Assembly: GCF_013410565.1 (NCBI RefSeq) | Contig: NZ_JACCFO010000001.1 | Coordinates: forward strand, 2,666,001-2,730,000 | From: Streptomonospora nanhaiensis | Lineage (GTDB): Bacteria > Actinomycetota > Actinomycetes > Streptosporangiales > Streptosporangiaceae | Direction: 5' to 3' | Length of the DNA stretch: 64,000 nt | Shown here: positions 9,579 through 17,181 of the stretch, one piece after another | Layout: each line of letters begins with the position of its first letter | Position numbering within the stretch: position 1 is the first letter of the stretch | The notes under the pieces: model-generated | Database searches by the model: none | The model's input: the letters and a program-made list of their open reading frames with translations, nothing else | Told to the model about the DNA's origin: nothing | Position numbers and translations under genes: made by a program

Positions 9579-11264
9579 TCAGTACTCCAGGCCGTCGCCG
9601 AACTCCAGGTCGGTACCGGGGATGTCGACGGGCAGCCGGCCCGAGGGCGCGACCTCGCCGGCGATCGCCCGCGCCGCGGCGGCGCGCGCGGGGTCGACCG
9701 CGGAGTAGACGGCCAGGTAGGCGTCGGCCCCGGGCAGCTCGGCGATGTCGTAGGGGTTGCCCTGCGCCACCACGGCCACCGGCGTGCCGGTGGCGGCGGC
9801 GGACTCCACCAGGGCGGCCTGGCCGGCGTCGCCGCGCGCGTTGAGGGTGCCCACGACCGCCAGATCGGCACCGGCGGGGTCGGCCGTGACGGTGAACCCC
9901 AGCCGCTCCAGCTCCGCGCCGATCTCCTCGGCGCCGGAACCCGTGACGCTGACGGTGGCGCCCTCGGCCAGGGGCAGCGCGCCGCCCTCGTTGCGCAGCA
10001 GGGTCACCGACCGGTCGGCCAGCTCGGCAGCGGCGGCACGGTGGTCGTCGGTGCCCAGCGCGTCGGCGGCGGCCTGGGCGTCGACGGGCTCGGCGTCGAA
10101 CAGGCCGCGTTCGGCCTTGACCTTGAGGATGCGGCGGACGGAGTCGTCGAGCCGGTCGCGGCTGATGCGGCCGTCCTCGACCGCCGCGCGCAGCGCGTCG
10201 ACGGCGGCCTGGGGGTCGGGCGGCATGAGCAGCTGGTCGACGCCGGCCAGCACCGCGCGCACGGCGACCTCGCCGTCGTCGTGGGTCTGGCGGACGCCCT
10301 CCATGTTGAGGGCGTCGGTGGTGACGATGCCGTCGTAGCCGAGGTCGTCGCGCAGGACGTCCTGGACGACCCGGGGCGAGAGCGTGGCGGGCTCGCCGGA
10401 GTCGTCCAGCGCGGGCAGGACCACGTGGGCGGTCATGACGGCGTCGACGCCCGACTCCACGGCGCGGCGGAACGGCGGGAGGTCTTCGCGCTCCCACTCC
10501 TCGCGCGTCTTGTCCACGACCGGCAGCCCGGTGTGGCTGTCGACGGCGGTGTCGCCGTGGCCGGGGAAGTGCTTGACCACGGGCACCACGCCGGCGTCGC
10601 TGAACGCCTCGGCCTCGGCGGCGGCCAGGTCGGCGACCAGGCCGGGGTCGGAGCCGAAGGACCGGATGCCGATCACCGGGTTGGCGGGGTTGGAGTTGAC
10701 GTCGGCGTCGGGGGCGTAGTCGAGGTTGATGCCCAGCGCGGTCAGCTCCTCGGCGGTGACCCGGGCCAGCGTTGCCGCCTGGCCGGGGTCGCGGGTGGCA
10801 CCCACGGCCATGGCGTCGGAGAACCGGGTGCCCACCGGCACCCGCGACACCATGCCCTGCTCCTGGTCGACGCCCAGGAACAGCGGCACCCCCGCACCGT
10901 GGTCGGCGGCGGCGCGCTGGAGGCCGTTGGACATGCGGGCGATCTGCTCGGCGCCGGTGAGGCTCTCGGGGAAGTAGATGAGCCCGCCGGGGCGGTAGCG
11001 CTCGATGAGGCCGGCGCTGTCCTGGGCGGTGGTGCCCTGGGCGGTGAGCACCAGCAGTTGGCCGATCTTGTCGTCGGTGGACATGTCGGCGAGGACCTGG
11101 TCGGCCTTTTCCTCGGCCAGGCGCTCACGCTCCCGCTCGCGCTCCTGGGCGTCGGGCGAGGCGCTGGGGCCCGAGGGGCCGCCGGAGCCGCCCTGGGCGC
11201 AGGCCGAGGACGTGAGCAGCAGGACGAGGGCGCCCAGGAGCGCGAGGGCGCGGCACAGGTGCAT
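9579..11264 (-). CDS. Lipoprotein beta-N-acetylhexosaminidase, glycoside hydrolase family 3
   Basis: This 561-residue secreted lipoprotein has a signal peptide ending in the lipobox LTSSAC, with lipid-modified Cys22, then a charged linker (ERERERERLAEEKAD). The GH3 catalytic domain follows. The NagZ signature KHFPGHGDTAVDSH is at 231-244, containing the His/Asp pair that acts as acid/base, and TDALNME carries the nucleophile D317. A C-terminal alpha/beta domain (about 400-561) follows. Family knowledge predicts removal of N-acetylglucosamine from cell-wall or chitin fragments outside the membrane. It is the last gene before the PTS block on the same strand, separated by a terminator. If the PTS takes up GlcNAc, this enzyme could supply it. 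Start ATG has GGAAGG 9 bases upstream. Confidence 0.93.
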   Translation of the reverse strand: MHLCRALALLGALVLLLTSSACAQGGSGGPSGPSASPDAQERERERERLAEEKADQVLADMSTDDKIGQLLVLTAQGTTAQDSAGLIERYRPGGLIYFPESLTGAEQIARMSNGLQRAAADHGAGVPLFLGVDQEQGMVSRVPVGTRFSDAMAVGATRDPGQAATLARVTAEELTALGINLDYAPDADVNSNPANPVIGIRSFGSDPGLVADLAAAEAEAFSDAGVVPVVKHFPGHGDTAVDSHTGLPVVDKTREEWEREDLPPFRRAVESGVDAVMTAHVVLPALDDSGEPATLSPRVVQDVLRDDLGYDGIVTTDALNMEGVRQTHDDGEVAVRAVLAGVDQLLMPPDPQAAVDALRAAVEDGRISRDRLDDSVRRILKVKAERGLFDAEPVDAQAAADALGTDDHRAAAAELADRSVTLLRNEGGALPLAEGATVSVTGSGAEEIGAELERLGFTVTADPAGADLAVVGTLNARGDAGQAALVESAAATGTPVAVVAQGNPYDIAELPGADAYLAVYSAVDPARAAAARAIAGEVAPSGRLPVDIPGTDLEFGDGLEY

Positions 11265-11485
11265 GCGGACCTTCCGAAGGACGGCGGCGGGACGCGGCGG
11301 CGCGGCGAGCGGGTTCTGCGGACGGCCGGGCGCGGCGGGGCCGAAGGGACCGATGCGGCCACCGCGCTCAGGGCGCGGCGCGGGCGGGTGCCCCGGCGGA
11401 CCCACGATAACCGCTCCGGGCGGCCCGGGGCGGCGGTTGTCCACAGGCGGGCCCCGCCGCACGGCGCGGCGGCTCCGGAAACGGC

Positions 11486-11522
11486 CGACGGGGGCCGCGG
11501 GCGGTGCCCGCGACCCCCGTCG
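11486..11522 (-). terminator. Terminator of the PTS operon
   Basis: Arms 11486-11502 and 11506-11522 pair over 17 positions with one mismatch and a 3-base loop. It lies 18 bases after the ptsI stop and separates the PTS genes from the downstream glycosidase. Confidence 0.65.
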
Positions 11523-11539
11523 CCGTGCGCGAATACCGC

Positions 11540-13222
11540 CTACAGCCCCAGCTCGGCCAGCCCGGGCAGGGCGGCGGCGGCCGCCGCGCGCGCCTCCTCG
11601 GGACCGCGCGCCGCCAGGGCGGCGTCGGCGGCGGCCCGGCACTGCGCGAGTTCCACGCGCGCCAGCGCCGCCCGCACCAGCGGCAGCGCCGAGGCGCCCA
11701 TGGACAGGCTGGTCACGCCCAGCCCGGTCAGCACGCACGCCAGCAGCGGGTCGGCGGCGGCCTCGCCGCAGACACCGCAGGGGCGCCCGGCCTCGGCCGC
11801 GGCCGAGGCCGCCACCGCCACCAGGTCCAGCACGCCCGGCTGCCAGGGGTCCTGGAACCGGCCCAGGCCGCCGGTCTCGCGGTCGGCGGCGCAGGTGTAC
11901 TGGGTGAGGTCGTTGGTGCCGATGCTGAAGAACGCGGCGGAGGCGGCGATGTGCCGGGCGCGCAGCGCCGCCGCCGGGACCTCGATCATCACGCCGGCCT
12001 GCTGGACCCCCGCCTTGGCCGCCACGGCGGCGAACCACTCGGAGTCCTCGGCGTCGGTGACCATGGGCGCCATGACCTGGAGCTCGGCGTCGGTGCCGCG
12101 CTCGGCCTCGGCGAGCGCCGCCAACTGCGCGTCCAGGGTCTCGGGGAAGCGGCGCATCATCCGCAGCCCCCGCTCCCCCAGCGCCGGGTTGGGCTCGGCC
12201 GCCGGAGCCGGCAGGAACGCCAGCGGCTTGTCGGCGCCGGCGTCCAGCGTGCGCACCACGACCTTCCCGCCGGGGAACGCCTCCAGCACCGCCCGGTAGG
12301 CGGCGACCTGCTCGTCGTGGCCGGGCGCGTCGGACCGGTCCAGGAACAGGAACTCGGTGCGGTACAGGCCCACGCCCTCGGCGCCGTTCTCCAGGGCCGC
12401 CGGGAGGTCCTGGGGGCCGCCGATGTTGGCCAGCAGCGGAACCGGGTGGCCGTCGGCGGTGCGCCCGGGCCCGGTGCTCTGCGCGGCGGCCCTGGCGCGG
12501 GCCGCCGCCGCGGCGGTGGCGGCCTCGACGGCGGCGGGGTCGGGGTCGGCGACGACCTCGCCGGTGGCGCCGTCGACCAGCAGCATGGTGCCCTCGGCGA
12601 TGGCGTCGGCACCCGCGCAGGCGACGACGGCCGGCAGCCCCAGCGACCGGGCGAGGATGGCGGTGTGGCTGGTGGGACCGCCCTCGCGCGTCACGAACGC
12701 CACGACCTGGGCGGGGTCCAGGACCGCGGTGTCGGCGGGCGCGAGGTCCTCGGCGACGAGCACGAACGGGCTGTCGGAGTCGGGGATCCCCGGGATCGGG
12801 GCGCCCATGAGGCGGGCGACGATCCGGTCGCGCACGTCGTCGAGGTCGGCGACGCGCGCGGCCAGGTACTCCCCCGCGTTGGCGAGCATGTCGCGGTAGA
12901 CCGCCATGGCCTCCGACACCGCCCGCGCGGCGTCGGCGCCCTCGCCCACGCGGCGGCGGACGTCGTCGGCCAGAGCGGGGTCGCGGGCCATGAGCGCCTG
13001 GGCGCTGAGCACCTCGGCGGCCTCGCCCCCGGCCCGCTCGCCGCGCGCGGTGAGGTCCTGGGCGGTCTGCTCCATCGCGGCCACGGCGCGCCGCGCCTCG
13101 GCCTCGGCGTCGCCTGCGTGGCGGGCGTCGGGGGCGGGCTGAGGCACCTCGCGGGTCAGCCGCTTGACGGGGCCGTAGCCCGCGCCCGGGCTGACCCCGG
13201 CCCCTCGGTAGGTCTGCGCCAT
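11540..13222 (-). CDS. ptsI: Phosphoenolpyruvate-protein phosphotransferase (Enzyme I)
   Basis: This 560-residue Enzyme I transfers phosphate from PEP to HPr, the first step of the PTS. The phosphoryl-acceptor His186 sits in GGPTSHTAILARSLGLPAVV. The PEP-binding barrel has GVGLYRTEFLFLDR, ERGLRMMRRFPETL and FFSIGTNDLTQY, and the C-terminal CGEAAADPLL loop carries the catalytic Cys. The ATG at 13222 is preceded by GGGGG and starts MAQTYRGAGVSPG; a GTG at 13234, directly after the HPr stop, would add four residues. It is the last gene of the leftward run EIIB-EIIA-HAD-HPr-EI, only 12 bases after ptsH, so it is surely co-transcribed. Length and all motifs are normal. Confidence 0.97.
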   Translation of the reverse strand: MAQTYRGAGVSPGAGYGPVKRLTREVPQPAPDARHAGDAEAEARRAVAAMEQTAQDLTARGERAGGEAAEVLSAQALMARDPALADDVRRRVGEGADAARAVSEAMAVYRDMLANAGEYLAARVADLDDVRDRIVARLMGAPIPGIPDSDSPFVLVAEDLAPADTAVLDPAQVVAFVTREGGPTSHTAILARSLGLPAVVACAGADAIAEGTMLLVDGATGEVVADPDPAAVEAATAAAAARARAAAQSTGPGRTADGHPVPLLANIGGPQDLPAALENGAEGVGLYRTEFLFLDRSDAPGHDEQVAAYRAVLEAFPGGKVVVRTLDAGADKPLAFLPAPAAEPNPALGERGLRMMRRFPETLDAQLAALAEAERGTDAELQVMAPMVTDAEDSEWFAAVAAKAGVQQAGVMIEVPAAALRARHIAASAAFFSIGTNDLTQYTCAADRETGGLGRFQDPWQPGVLDLVAVAASAAAEAGRPCGVCGEAAADPLLACVLTGLGVTSLSMGASALPLVRAALARVELAQCRAAADAALAARGPEEARAAAAAALPGLAELGL

Positions 13223-13234
13223 GTCGTCCCCCAC

Positions 13235-13498
13235 CTAGTCGGCGTTCGCGATCTCGGCGAGGCGGTCGAGCAGGGCGTCGGCGTCAGGCCCCTCGCCCTC
13301 CACGTCGATGACGATCTCGTCGCCGTTGCGGACGTCCAGGCCCATGACGGCGAGGATGCTCTTGGCCGACACGGGGGTGCCCTCGCCCTTGGCGACGGTC
13401 ACCTGGCCCCCGGCCTTGGACGCGGCCTCGACGAACATGGCGGCGGGGCGGGCGTGCAGGCCGACCTTGGACTCGACTGTGACTCGGCGTTGGGCCAC
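13235..13498 (-). CDS. ptsH: Phosphocarrier protein HPr
   Basis: This 87-residue HPr relays phosphate from Enzyme I to EIIA. The active-site motif KVGLHARPAAMFV places the phospho-His at residue 15, the canonical position, if translation starts at the GTG at 13498. That is why I prefer it over an in-frame GTG nine bases upstream. A Ser in VSAKSILAVMGL (Ser47) matches the regulatory serine region of Gram-positive HPr, but no HPr kinase is visible here and actinomycetes generally lack that control. It is followed after 12 bases by ptsI and preceded by the HAD phosphatase on the same strand. Confidence 0.97.
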   Translation of the reverse strand: MAQRRVTVESKVGLHARPAAMFVEAASKAGGQVTVAKGEGTPVSAKSILAVMGLDVRNGDEIVIDVEGEGPDADALLDRLAEIANAD

Positions 13499-13562
13499 GG
13501 GAGGCACCTACTTTCCGGGTAGCTGGGATTGGTTCGGGGTGGGTGGATCGGGCGGTGCGTGG

Positions 13563-14246
13563 TCAGTCCGGGGCGCCGGGGCGGTCGACGCGGGCCAACC
13601 GGGGCCAGTCGACCTCCGTGAGGTGGTCGACGATCAGATCGGCCCCGCTCAGCACGTCGGGGTGGTGCGTGGTCGTGATGGCGACCACGCGCATCCCCGC
13701 GCGCCGCCCCGCCTCGATTCCGGCGGGTGTGTCCTCGAACACGACGATGTGCTCGGGTGCGTATCCCAACAGATCCGCTCCCGCGAGGTAGCCCTGGGGG
13801 TGGGGTTTGCCCTCGGTCACGTCGGCGGCGGTGATGAGCCCCTTGAACATGGAGCGCACCCCCAGCCGCTCCAGCGCGATCTCGGCCCACTGCGGCCCGG
13901 CCGAGGTGACCAGCGCGAAGGGGACCCCCTCGGCGTGCAGGCGGCGCACGAAGGCCGCCGACTCCGGGAGTTCGCGCGTCTCGGGCAGGTCCGGGGCGGA
14001 CTGGATGACCTGGAGTTCGGCCAGCAGCACGTCCCAGGTGACGCCGGGGAACAGGGAGGGGTCCTCCTCCAGGACGTCGGTGCCGCGGCGTCCCATGAAG
14101 CGGTGGAGGGTGGACTCGTCGTGGGGGATGTTGTGCAGGTCCAGCAGCCGCGACCAGACCTCCATGGACCGCGGCTCGGAGTTGATCAGGGTCCCGTCGA
14201 GGTCGAAGAGGGCGGCGCGGGGCGGGGTGTCGGTCTGGAGGCTCAT
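13563..14246 (-). CDS. HAD sugar-phosphate phosphatase / beta-phosphoglucomutase-like protein
   Basis: This 227-residue HAD enzyme has an intact active site. Motif I is AALFDLDGTLINSEP with Asp15 and Asp17, motif II is ALVTSAGP, the motif III Lys is in TEGKPHPQGYL, and motif IV is IVVFEDTPAGIEAG. This subfamily includes beta-phosphoglucomutase and small sugar-phosphate phosphatases; FEDTPAGI is typical of sugar-phosphate phosphatases. Its ATG overlaps the EIIA stop codon (ATGA), so translation is coupled and the enzyme is part of the PTS operon. It probably dephosphorylates or detoxifies the imported sugar phosphate, or acts as a stress phosphatase; the exact substrate is not shown. Not to be confused with the degenerate HAD protein near 2.3 kb. 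Confidence 0.9.
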   Translation of the reverse strand: MSLQTDTPPRAALFDLDGTLINSEPRSMEVWSRLLDLHNIPHDESTLHRFMGRRGTDVLEEDPSLFPGVTWDVLLAELQVIQSAPDLPETRELPESAAFVRRLHAEGVPFALVTSAGPQWAEIALERLGVRSMFKGLITAADVTEGKPHPQGYLAGADLLGYAPEHIVVFEDTPAGIEAGRRAGMRVVAITTTHHPDVLSGADLIVDHLTEVDWPRLARVDRPGAPD

Positions 14247-14689
14247 GCCCACCTGAACAACGTGTCGCCCGCGGCGACTTCCCCGGCCGCGGGGTCGGCG
14301 ACCGCGGCGGCGTCGGCCTCCAGCGCCACCACCGGCACCACCGGGGACAGGCCCTGCCGCTCCACGTCGGCGGGGTCCCAGCGGATGACGGAGGTGCCGG
14401 GCTCGACCGCGGCGCCCTCCTCGACCAGGGTTTCGAAGCCGGCGCCGTCGAGCTTGACGGTGTCGATGCCCAGGTGCACCAGCACCCCCCGGCCGCCCTC
14501 GCCGAGGACGAGGAAGGCGTGCGGGTGGAGCTTGACGATGCGCCCGGCGATCGGCGCGACCGCCTCGTGGCGGTGCCGGGCCGGCTGCACGGCCACGCCG
14601 GGGCCGACCATGCCCTGGGCGAAGACGGGGTCGTCGACCTCGCTCATGGCGACGGCGGTTCCGGGGACGGGGGTGAGGACGGTGAGCAC
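14243..14689 (-). CDS. crr: PTS glucose-type EIIA component
   Basis: This 148-residue EIIA of the glucose family accepts phosphate from HPr and passes it to EIIB. The phosphorylated His is in GVLVHLGIDTVKLDGAGF (His72) and the second active-site His is in IVKLHPHAFLV (His57). The C-terminal part ends with AAGEVAAGDTLFRWA, matching the family. The GTG at 14689 has AAGGAGG at 5 bases; a GTG two codons upstream would overlap that ribosome site, so it is less likely. In actinomycetes a free EIIA of this type (Crr) serves the GlcNAc and other EIIBC permeases. The gene overlaps the HAD phosphatase by 4 bases and follows the EIIB gene. Confidence 0.95.
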   Translation of the reverse strand: MLTVLTPVPGTAVAMSEVDDPVFAQGMVGPGVAVQPARHRHEAVAPIAGRIVKLHPHAFLVLGEGGRGVLVHLGIDTVKLDGAGFETLVEEGAAVEPGTSVIRWDPADVERQGLSPVVPVVALEADAAAVADPAAGEVAAGDTLFRWA

Positions 14690-14780
14690 GGCCACCTCCT
14701 TGTCGAACGGGGCGCGGCGGGCACGGTGCCGGCCGCGCCGGTGGCGGATGTCGCTGCTGTCAGCGCACCGGGTTGCGGTG

Positions 14781-15017
14781 TCAGCCCAGCAGGTCCTGGA
14801 TGTCGTCGGTGAGCGCGTCGGCCTCGGGCCCCACCACCACCTGCACGACGTTGCCGGAGATCAGCACGCCGTGCGCGCCGGCCGCCTTGAGCGCCGGCTC
14901 GTCGACCTTGCCGGGGTCGCCGACCTCGGTGCGCAGCCGGGTGATGCACGCCTCGATGTCCTCGATGTTGTCGGCGCCGCCGAGCCCGGCGACGATCGCC
15001 GCTGCCTTGTCGGCCAT
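14781..15017 (-). CDS. PTS glucose/N-acetylglucosamine-type EIIB component
   Basis: This 78-residue single-domain EIIB carries the phospho-cysteine C24 in IEDIEACITRLRTEV, the signature of the glucose-glucoside family. The C-terminal half contains GAHGVLISGNVVQVVVGPEADALTDDI, also typical. It takes phosphate from EIIA and donates it to the sugar bound by EIIC at the membrane. The ATG has GGAGGAA 5 bases upstream. Free-standing EIIB, EIIC and EIIA proteins are the pattern known for the Streptomyces GlcNAc PTS (NagF, NagE2, Crr), which is the closest functional comparison. It lies between the SIS gene and crr, on the same strand as both. Confidence 0.94.
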   Translation of the reverse strand: MADKAAAIVAGLGGADNIEDIEACITRLRTEVGDPGKVDEPALKAAGAHGVLISGNVVQVVVGPEADALTDDIQDLLG

Positions 15018-15144
15018 GGGTTCCTCCAGTTCGGTCGTACGTGCGCCGGCGCGCCGGCGGGCGGCCCGCGCGGGCGCGCGGGCTGCTGCCGCCGGAGGCG
15101 GACGCTGGGGATTCTCCGAGCTTACGGCCCGGTGGGAGTGGCGC

Positions 15145-16188
15145 CTAGGAGGTCTGGGTGACCTTGCCCAGGCCGCGCGGCGCGTCGGGGTTGTAGCCCA
15201 GGCGCCGGGCGAGCCGCTCGGTGATGAGCTGGGCGGGCACGATAAGGCCGATGGGGGCGAGCCACTCGGGCAGGTCGGGCACCGGGACGGCCAGGTCGCA
15301 GGCGCCGGCCAGGGCGGCGCCGCCGCCGATGCCGAAGGCCGGCGCCCCGGCGGCGGTGACGCGCTCGGCCAGGGCGACCGTGCCCGAGAGGGTGGGTCCG
15401 CTGTTGGCGGCGGTGAGGAGCGCGGGGGTGGTGGAGTCGACGACCGCGATGGGGCCGTGCAGCAGGTCGGCGTAGGACAGGCCCATGGCGTGCAGGTAGC
15501 ACGCCTCCTTGAGCTTGAGGGCGGCCTCCAGGGCCGTGGAGAACGCCATGCCGCGCCCGGACACCACGGCGCCCTGGACGCCGACCAGGCGCTCCACGAT
15601 GGCCTCGACGTCGTCCTCGGGCTGGGCGAGCACCTGGTCGACGGCGTCGGGCACCCGGGTCAGCTCGGCGGGGTCCAGGTCGGCGCCCAGGCCCAGCGCG
15701 AGTACGGCCAGCGCGGCGAGCTGGGTGGTGTAGGTCTTGGTGGCGGGCACGGCCAGCTCGGTGCCGGCGCGGGTGACCAGGGCGACGTCGGCGGCCTCGG
15801 CCAGCGGGGAGCCCTCGCCGTTGGTGACGGCCACGGTGCGGGCGCCGCAGTCGGCGGCCCACGCCATGGTCTCCACGATCTCCTCGGTCCGCCCGGACTG
15901 GGAGATGGCAACGGCGAGCACGCCGTCGAGGTCGACCTTGGCGCCGTAGGTGGTGGCGATGGAGGGGGAGGCCAGGGTGGCCAGGCGCCCGCTGTGCGCC
16001 TGGAGCAGGTAGCCGCCGTAGACGGCGGCGTTGTCGGAGGACCCCCGGGCGATGAAGAGCACCTGGCGGGTCTGGCGGCCCAGGGCGGCGATCTCCGAGG
16101 TCAGCGGCAGCAGGGTGTCGAGCGTGGCGCGCAGCGCCGCCGGCTGCTCGGCGATCTCAGCGCGCATGACGCTGGTCGTGGTTGTCAT
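15145..16188 (-). CDS. SIS-domain aminosugar-phosphate isomerase/deaminase (GlmS C-terminal-like)
   Basis: This 347-residue protein consists of two SIS domains and corresponds to the isomerase half of glucosamine-6-phosphate synthase without the glutaminase domain. Sugar-phosphate-binding stretches are FIARGSSDNAA (about 45-55), AISQSGRTEEIVETM (about 95-109) and a second set near GRGMAFSTALEAALKLKEACYLHAMGLSYADLLHGP. Family knowledge offers NagB-II type glucosamine-6-phosphate deaminases, AgaS-type deaminases and fructosamine-phosphate deglycases. In this PTS setting conversion of an imported aminosugar phosphate to fructose-6-phosphate plus ammonia is most likely. The ATG at 16188 has GAGGAGA 5 bases upstream. 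It is the first gene of the leftward run and divergent from the GntR regulator. No nagA deacetylase is in the cluster, so the substrate stays open. Confidence 0.88.
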   Translation of the reverse strand: MTTTTSVMRAEIAEQPAALRATLDTLLPLTSEIAALGRQTRQVLFIARGSSDNAAVYGGYLLQAHSGRLATLASPSIATTYGAKVDLDGVLAVAISQSGRTEEIVETMAWAADCGARTVAVTNGEGSPLAEAADVALVTRAGTELAVPATKTYTTQLAALAVLALGLGADLDPAELTRVPDAVDQVLAQPEDDVEAIVERLVGVQGAVVSGRGMAFSTALEAALKLKEACYLHAMGLSYADLLHGPIAVVDSTTPALLTAANSGPTLSGTVALAERVTAAGAPAFGIGGGAALAGACDLAVPVPDLPEWLAPIGLIVPAQLITERLARRLGYNPDAPRGLGKVTQTS

Positions 16189-16284
16189 CGTGTCTCCTCG
16201 GTTTTCGAGCCGCGTGCCGGTGCACCGCTGACCTGCGACGATGGCGCCGGGCAGGGGGGCGGTCCGGAGGCGGGCGTCCACATG

Positions 16285-16337
16285 TTGACACACCGAGCCG
16301 ACCTGTGGTCTAGTCCGGCCTATACCAGTCATACCAG
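16285..16337 (+). promoter_or_regulatory. Divergent PTS promoter region with DasR (dre)-like operator
   Basis: A TTGACA hexamer at 16285-16290 is followed at 17-18 bases by GTCTAG/TCTAGT, a plausible promoter for the GntR gene. The -10 region is embedded in TGGTCTAGTCCG (16306-16317), which matches the Streptomyces dre core TGGTCTAGACCA at 10 of 12 bases. Two further half sites, ATACCAG at 16323-16329 and 16331-16337, follow directly; TGGTCTA (16306-16312) and TATACCA (16321-16327) also form an inverted repeat. This suggests autoregulation and control of the divergent SIS operon by the neighbouring GntR protein. Confidence 0.6.
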
Positions 16338-16365
16338 AATGTCACACGACGGAACAGGCACGCCC

Positions 16366-17106
16366 ATGGCGATCGATCCCACGAGTCCGGTCCCGAAGTA
16401 CTCCCAGCTTCGGGACATCCTGCTGGACTGGATCGTCGAGACGGGCCTGTCGGTCGACGACCCCATTCCCTCCGAGCGCGAACTGGGCGTGCGCTACGGC
16501 CTGTCCCGCATGACGGTGCGCCAGACCATCGACCTGCTGGTGTCGGAGGGCAAGCTGTACCGGGTCCCGGGCAAGGGCACGTTCGTGGCCCGCCCCAAGA
16601 TCGAGATGTCGCTGGCGCTCGCCTCGTTCACCGAGGACATGCGCGCCCGCGGCTTCCGGCCCGGCTCCCAGGACCTGCTGCGGCGCGTCGTCCCCGCCAG
16701 CGGCGGCACCGCCCGCGCCATGGGCCTGCCGCCCGAGGCGCCGGTGCACCACATCGAGCGGCTGCGCACCGCCGACGACGAGCCCATGGCCGTGGAGCGC
16801 TCCAACATCCCCGTCGACCTCGCGCCGGACCTGGACCGGCACCCGCTGACGGGTCGCTCGCTGTACTCCGTCCTGGAGCAGGAGTACGGGATCATCCTGG
16901 ACTCCGGCGAGCAGACCATCGAGGCCGGGATCTGCGACCCCGCCGACGCCAAGCTGCTCGGGCTGCCCCAGGGCAGCCCGGTGCTGTCCATGCGGCGGCG
17001 CAGTTTCGCCAACGGCCGCTGCGTGGAACTCGCGATCTCGCGCTACCGCGCGGACCGCTACACCCTCCACTCCCGTCTCGATCCCCGACGTCCGGGCGGC
17101 TCCTGA
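16366..17106 (+). CDS. GntR/HutC-family (UTRA) regulator, DasR-like
   Basis: This 246-residue regulator has an N-terminal winged helix-turn-helix (about residues 8-75, with PIPSERELGVRYGLSRMTVRQTIDLLVSEGKLYRVPGKGTFVA). Its C-terminal UTRA effector domain (about 88-240) includes PVHHIERLRTADDEPMAVERS and EQTIEAGICDPADAKLLGL. UTRA regulators of this type, such as DasR and NagR, bind aminosugar phosphates and release DNA. It sits between the divergent SIS/PTS operon and the EIIC gene, so it is presumably the local repressor. An in-frame ATG at 16339 would add nine residues; I prefer 16366 because SPVPKYSQLRDILLDWI then begins close to the N-terminus, as usual. It is only moderately similar to Streptomyces DasR, so the name is not assigned. 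Confidence 0.9.
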   Translation: MAIDPTSPVPKYSQLRDILLDWIVETGLSVDDPIPSERELGVRYGLSRMTVRQTIDLLVSEGKLYRVPGKGTFVARPKIEMSLALASFTEDMRARGFRPGSQDLLRRVVPASGGTARAMGLPPEAPVHHIERLRTADDEPMAVERSNIPVDLAPDLDRHPLTGRSLYSVLEQEYGIILDSGEQTIEAGICDPADAKLLGLPQGSPVLSMRRRSFANGRCVELAISRYRADRYTLHSRLDPRRPGGS

Positions 17107-17181
17107 CCAGCGCCCGGGCCCACCGCGCACGGCCGTCCGTGCGTCCACCACATCCGACCCGTTCACCAGTGGGAGGAACCC

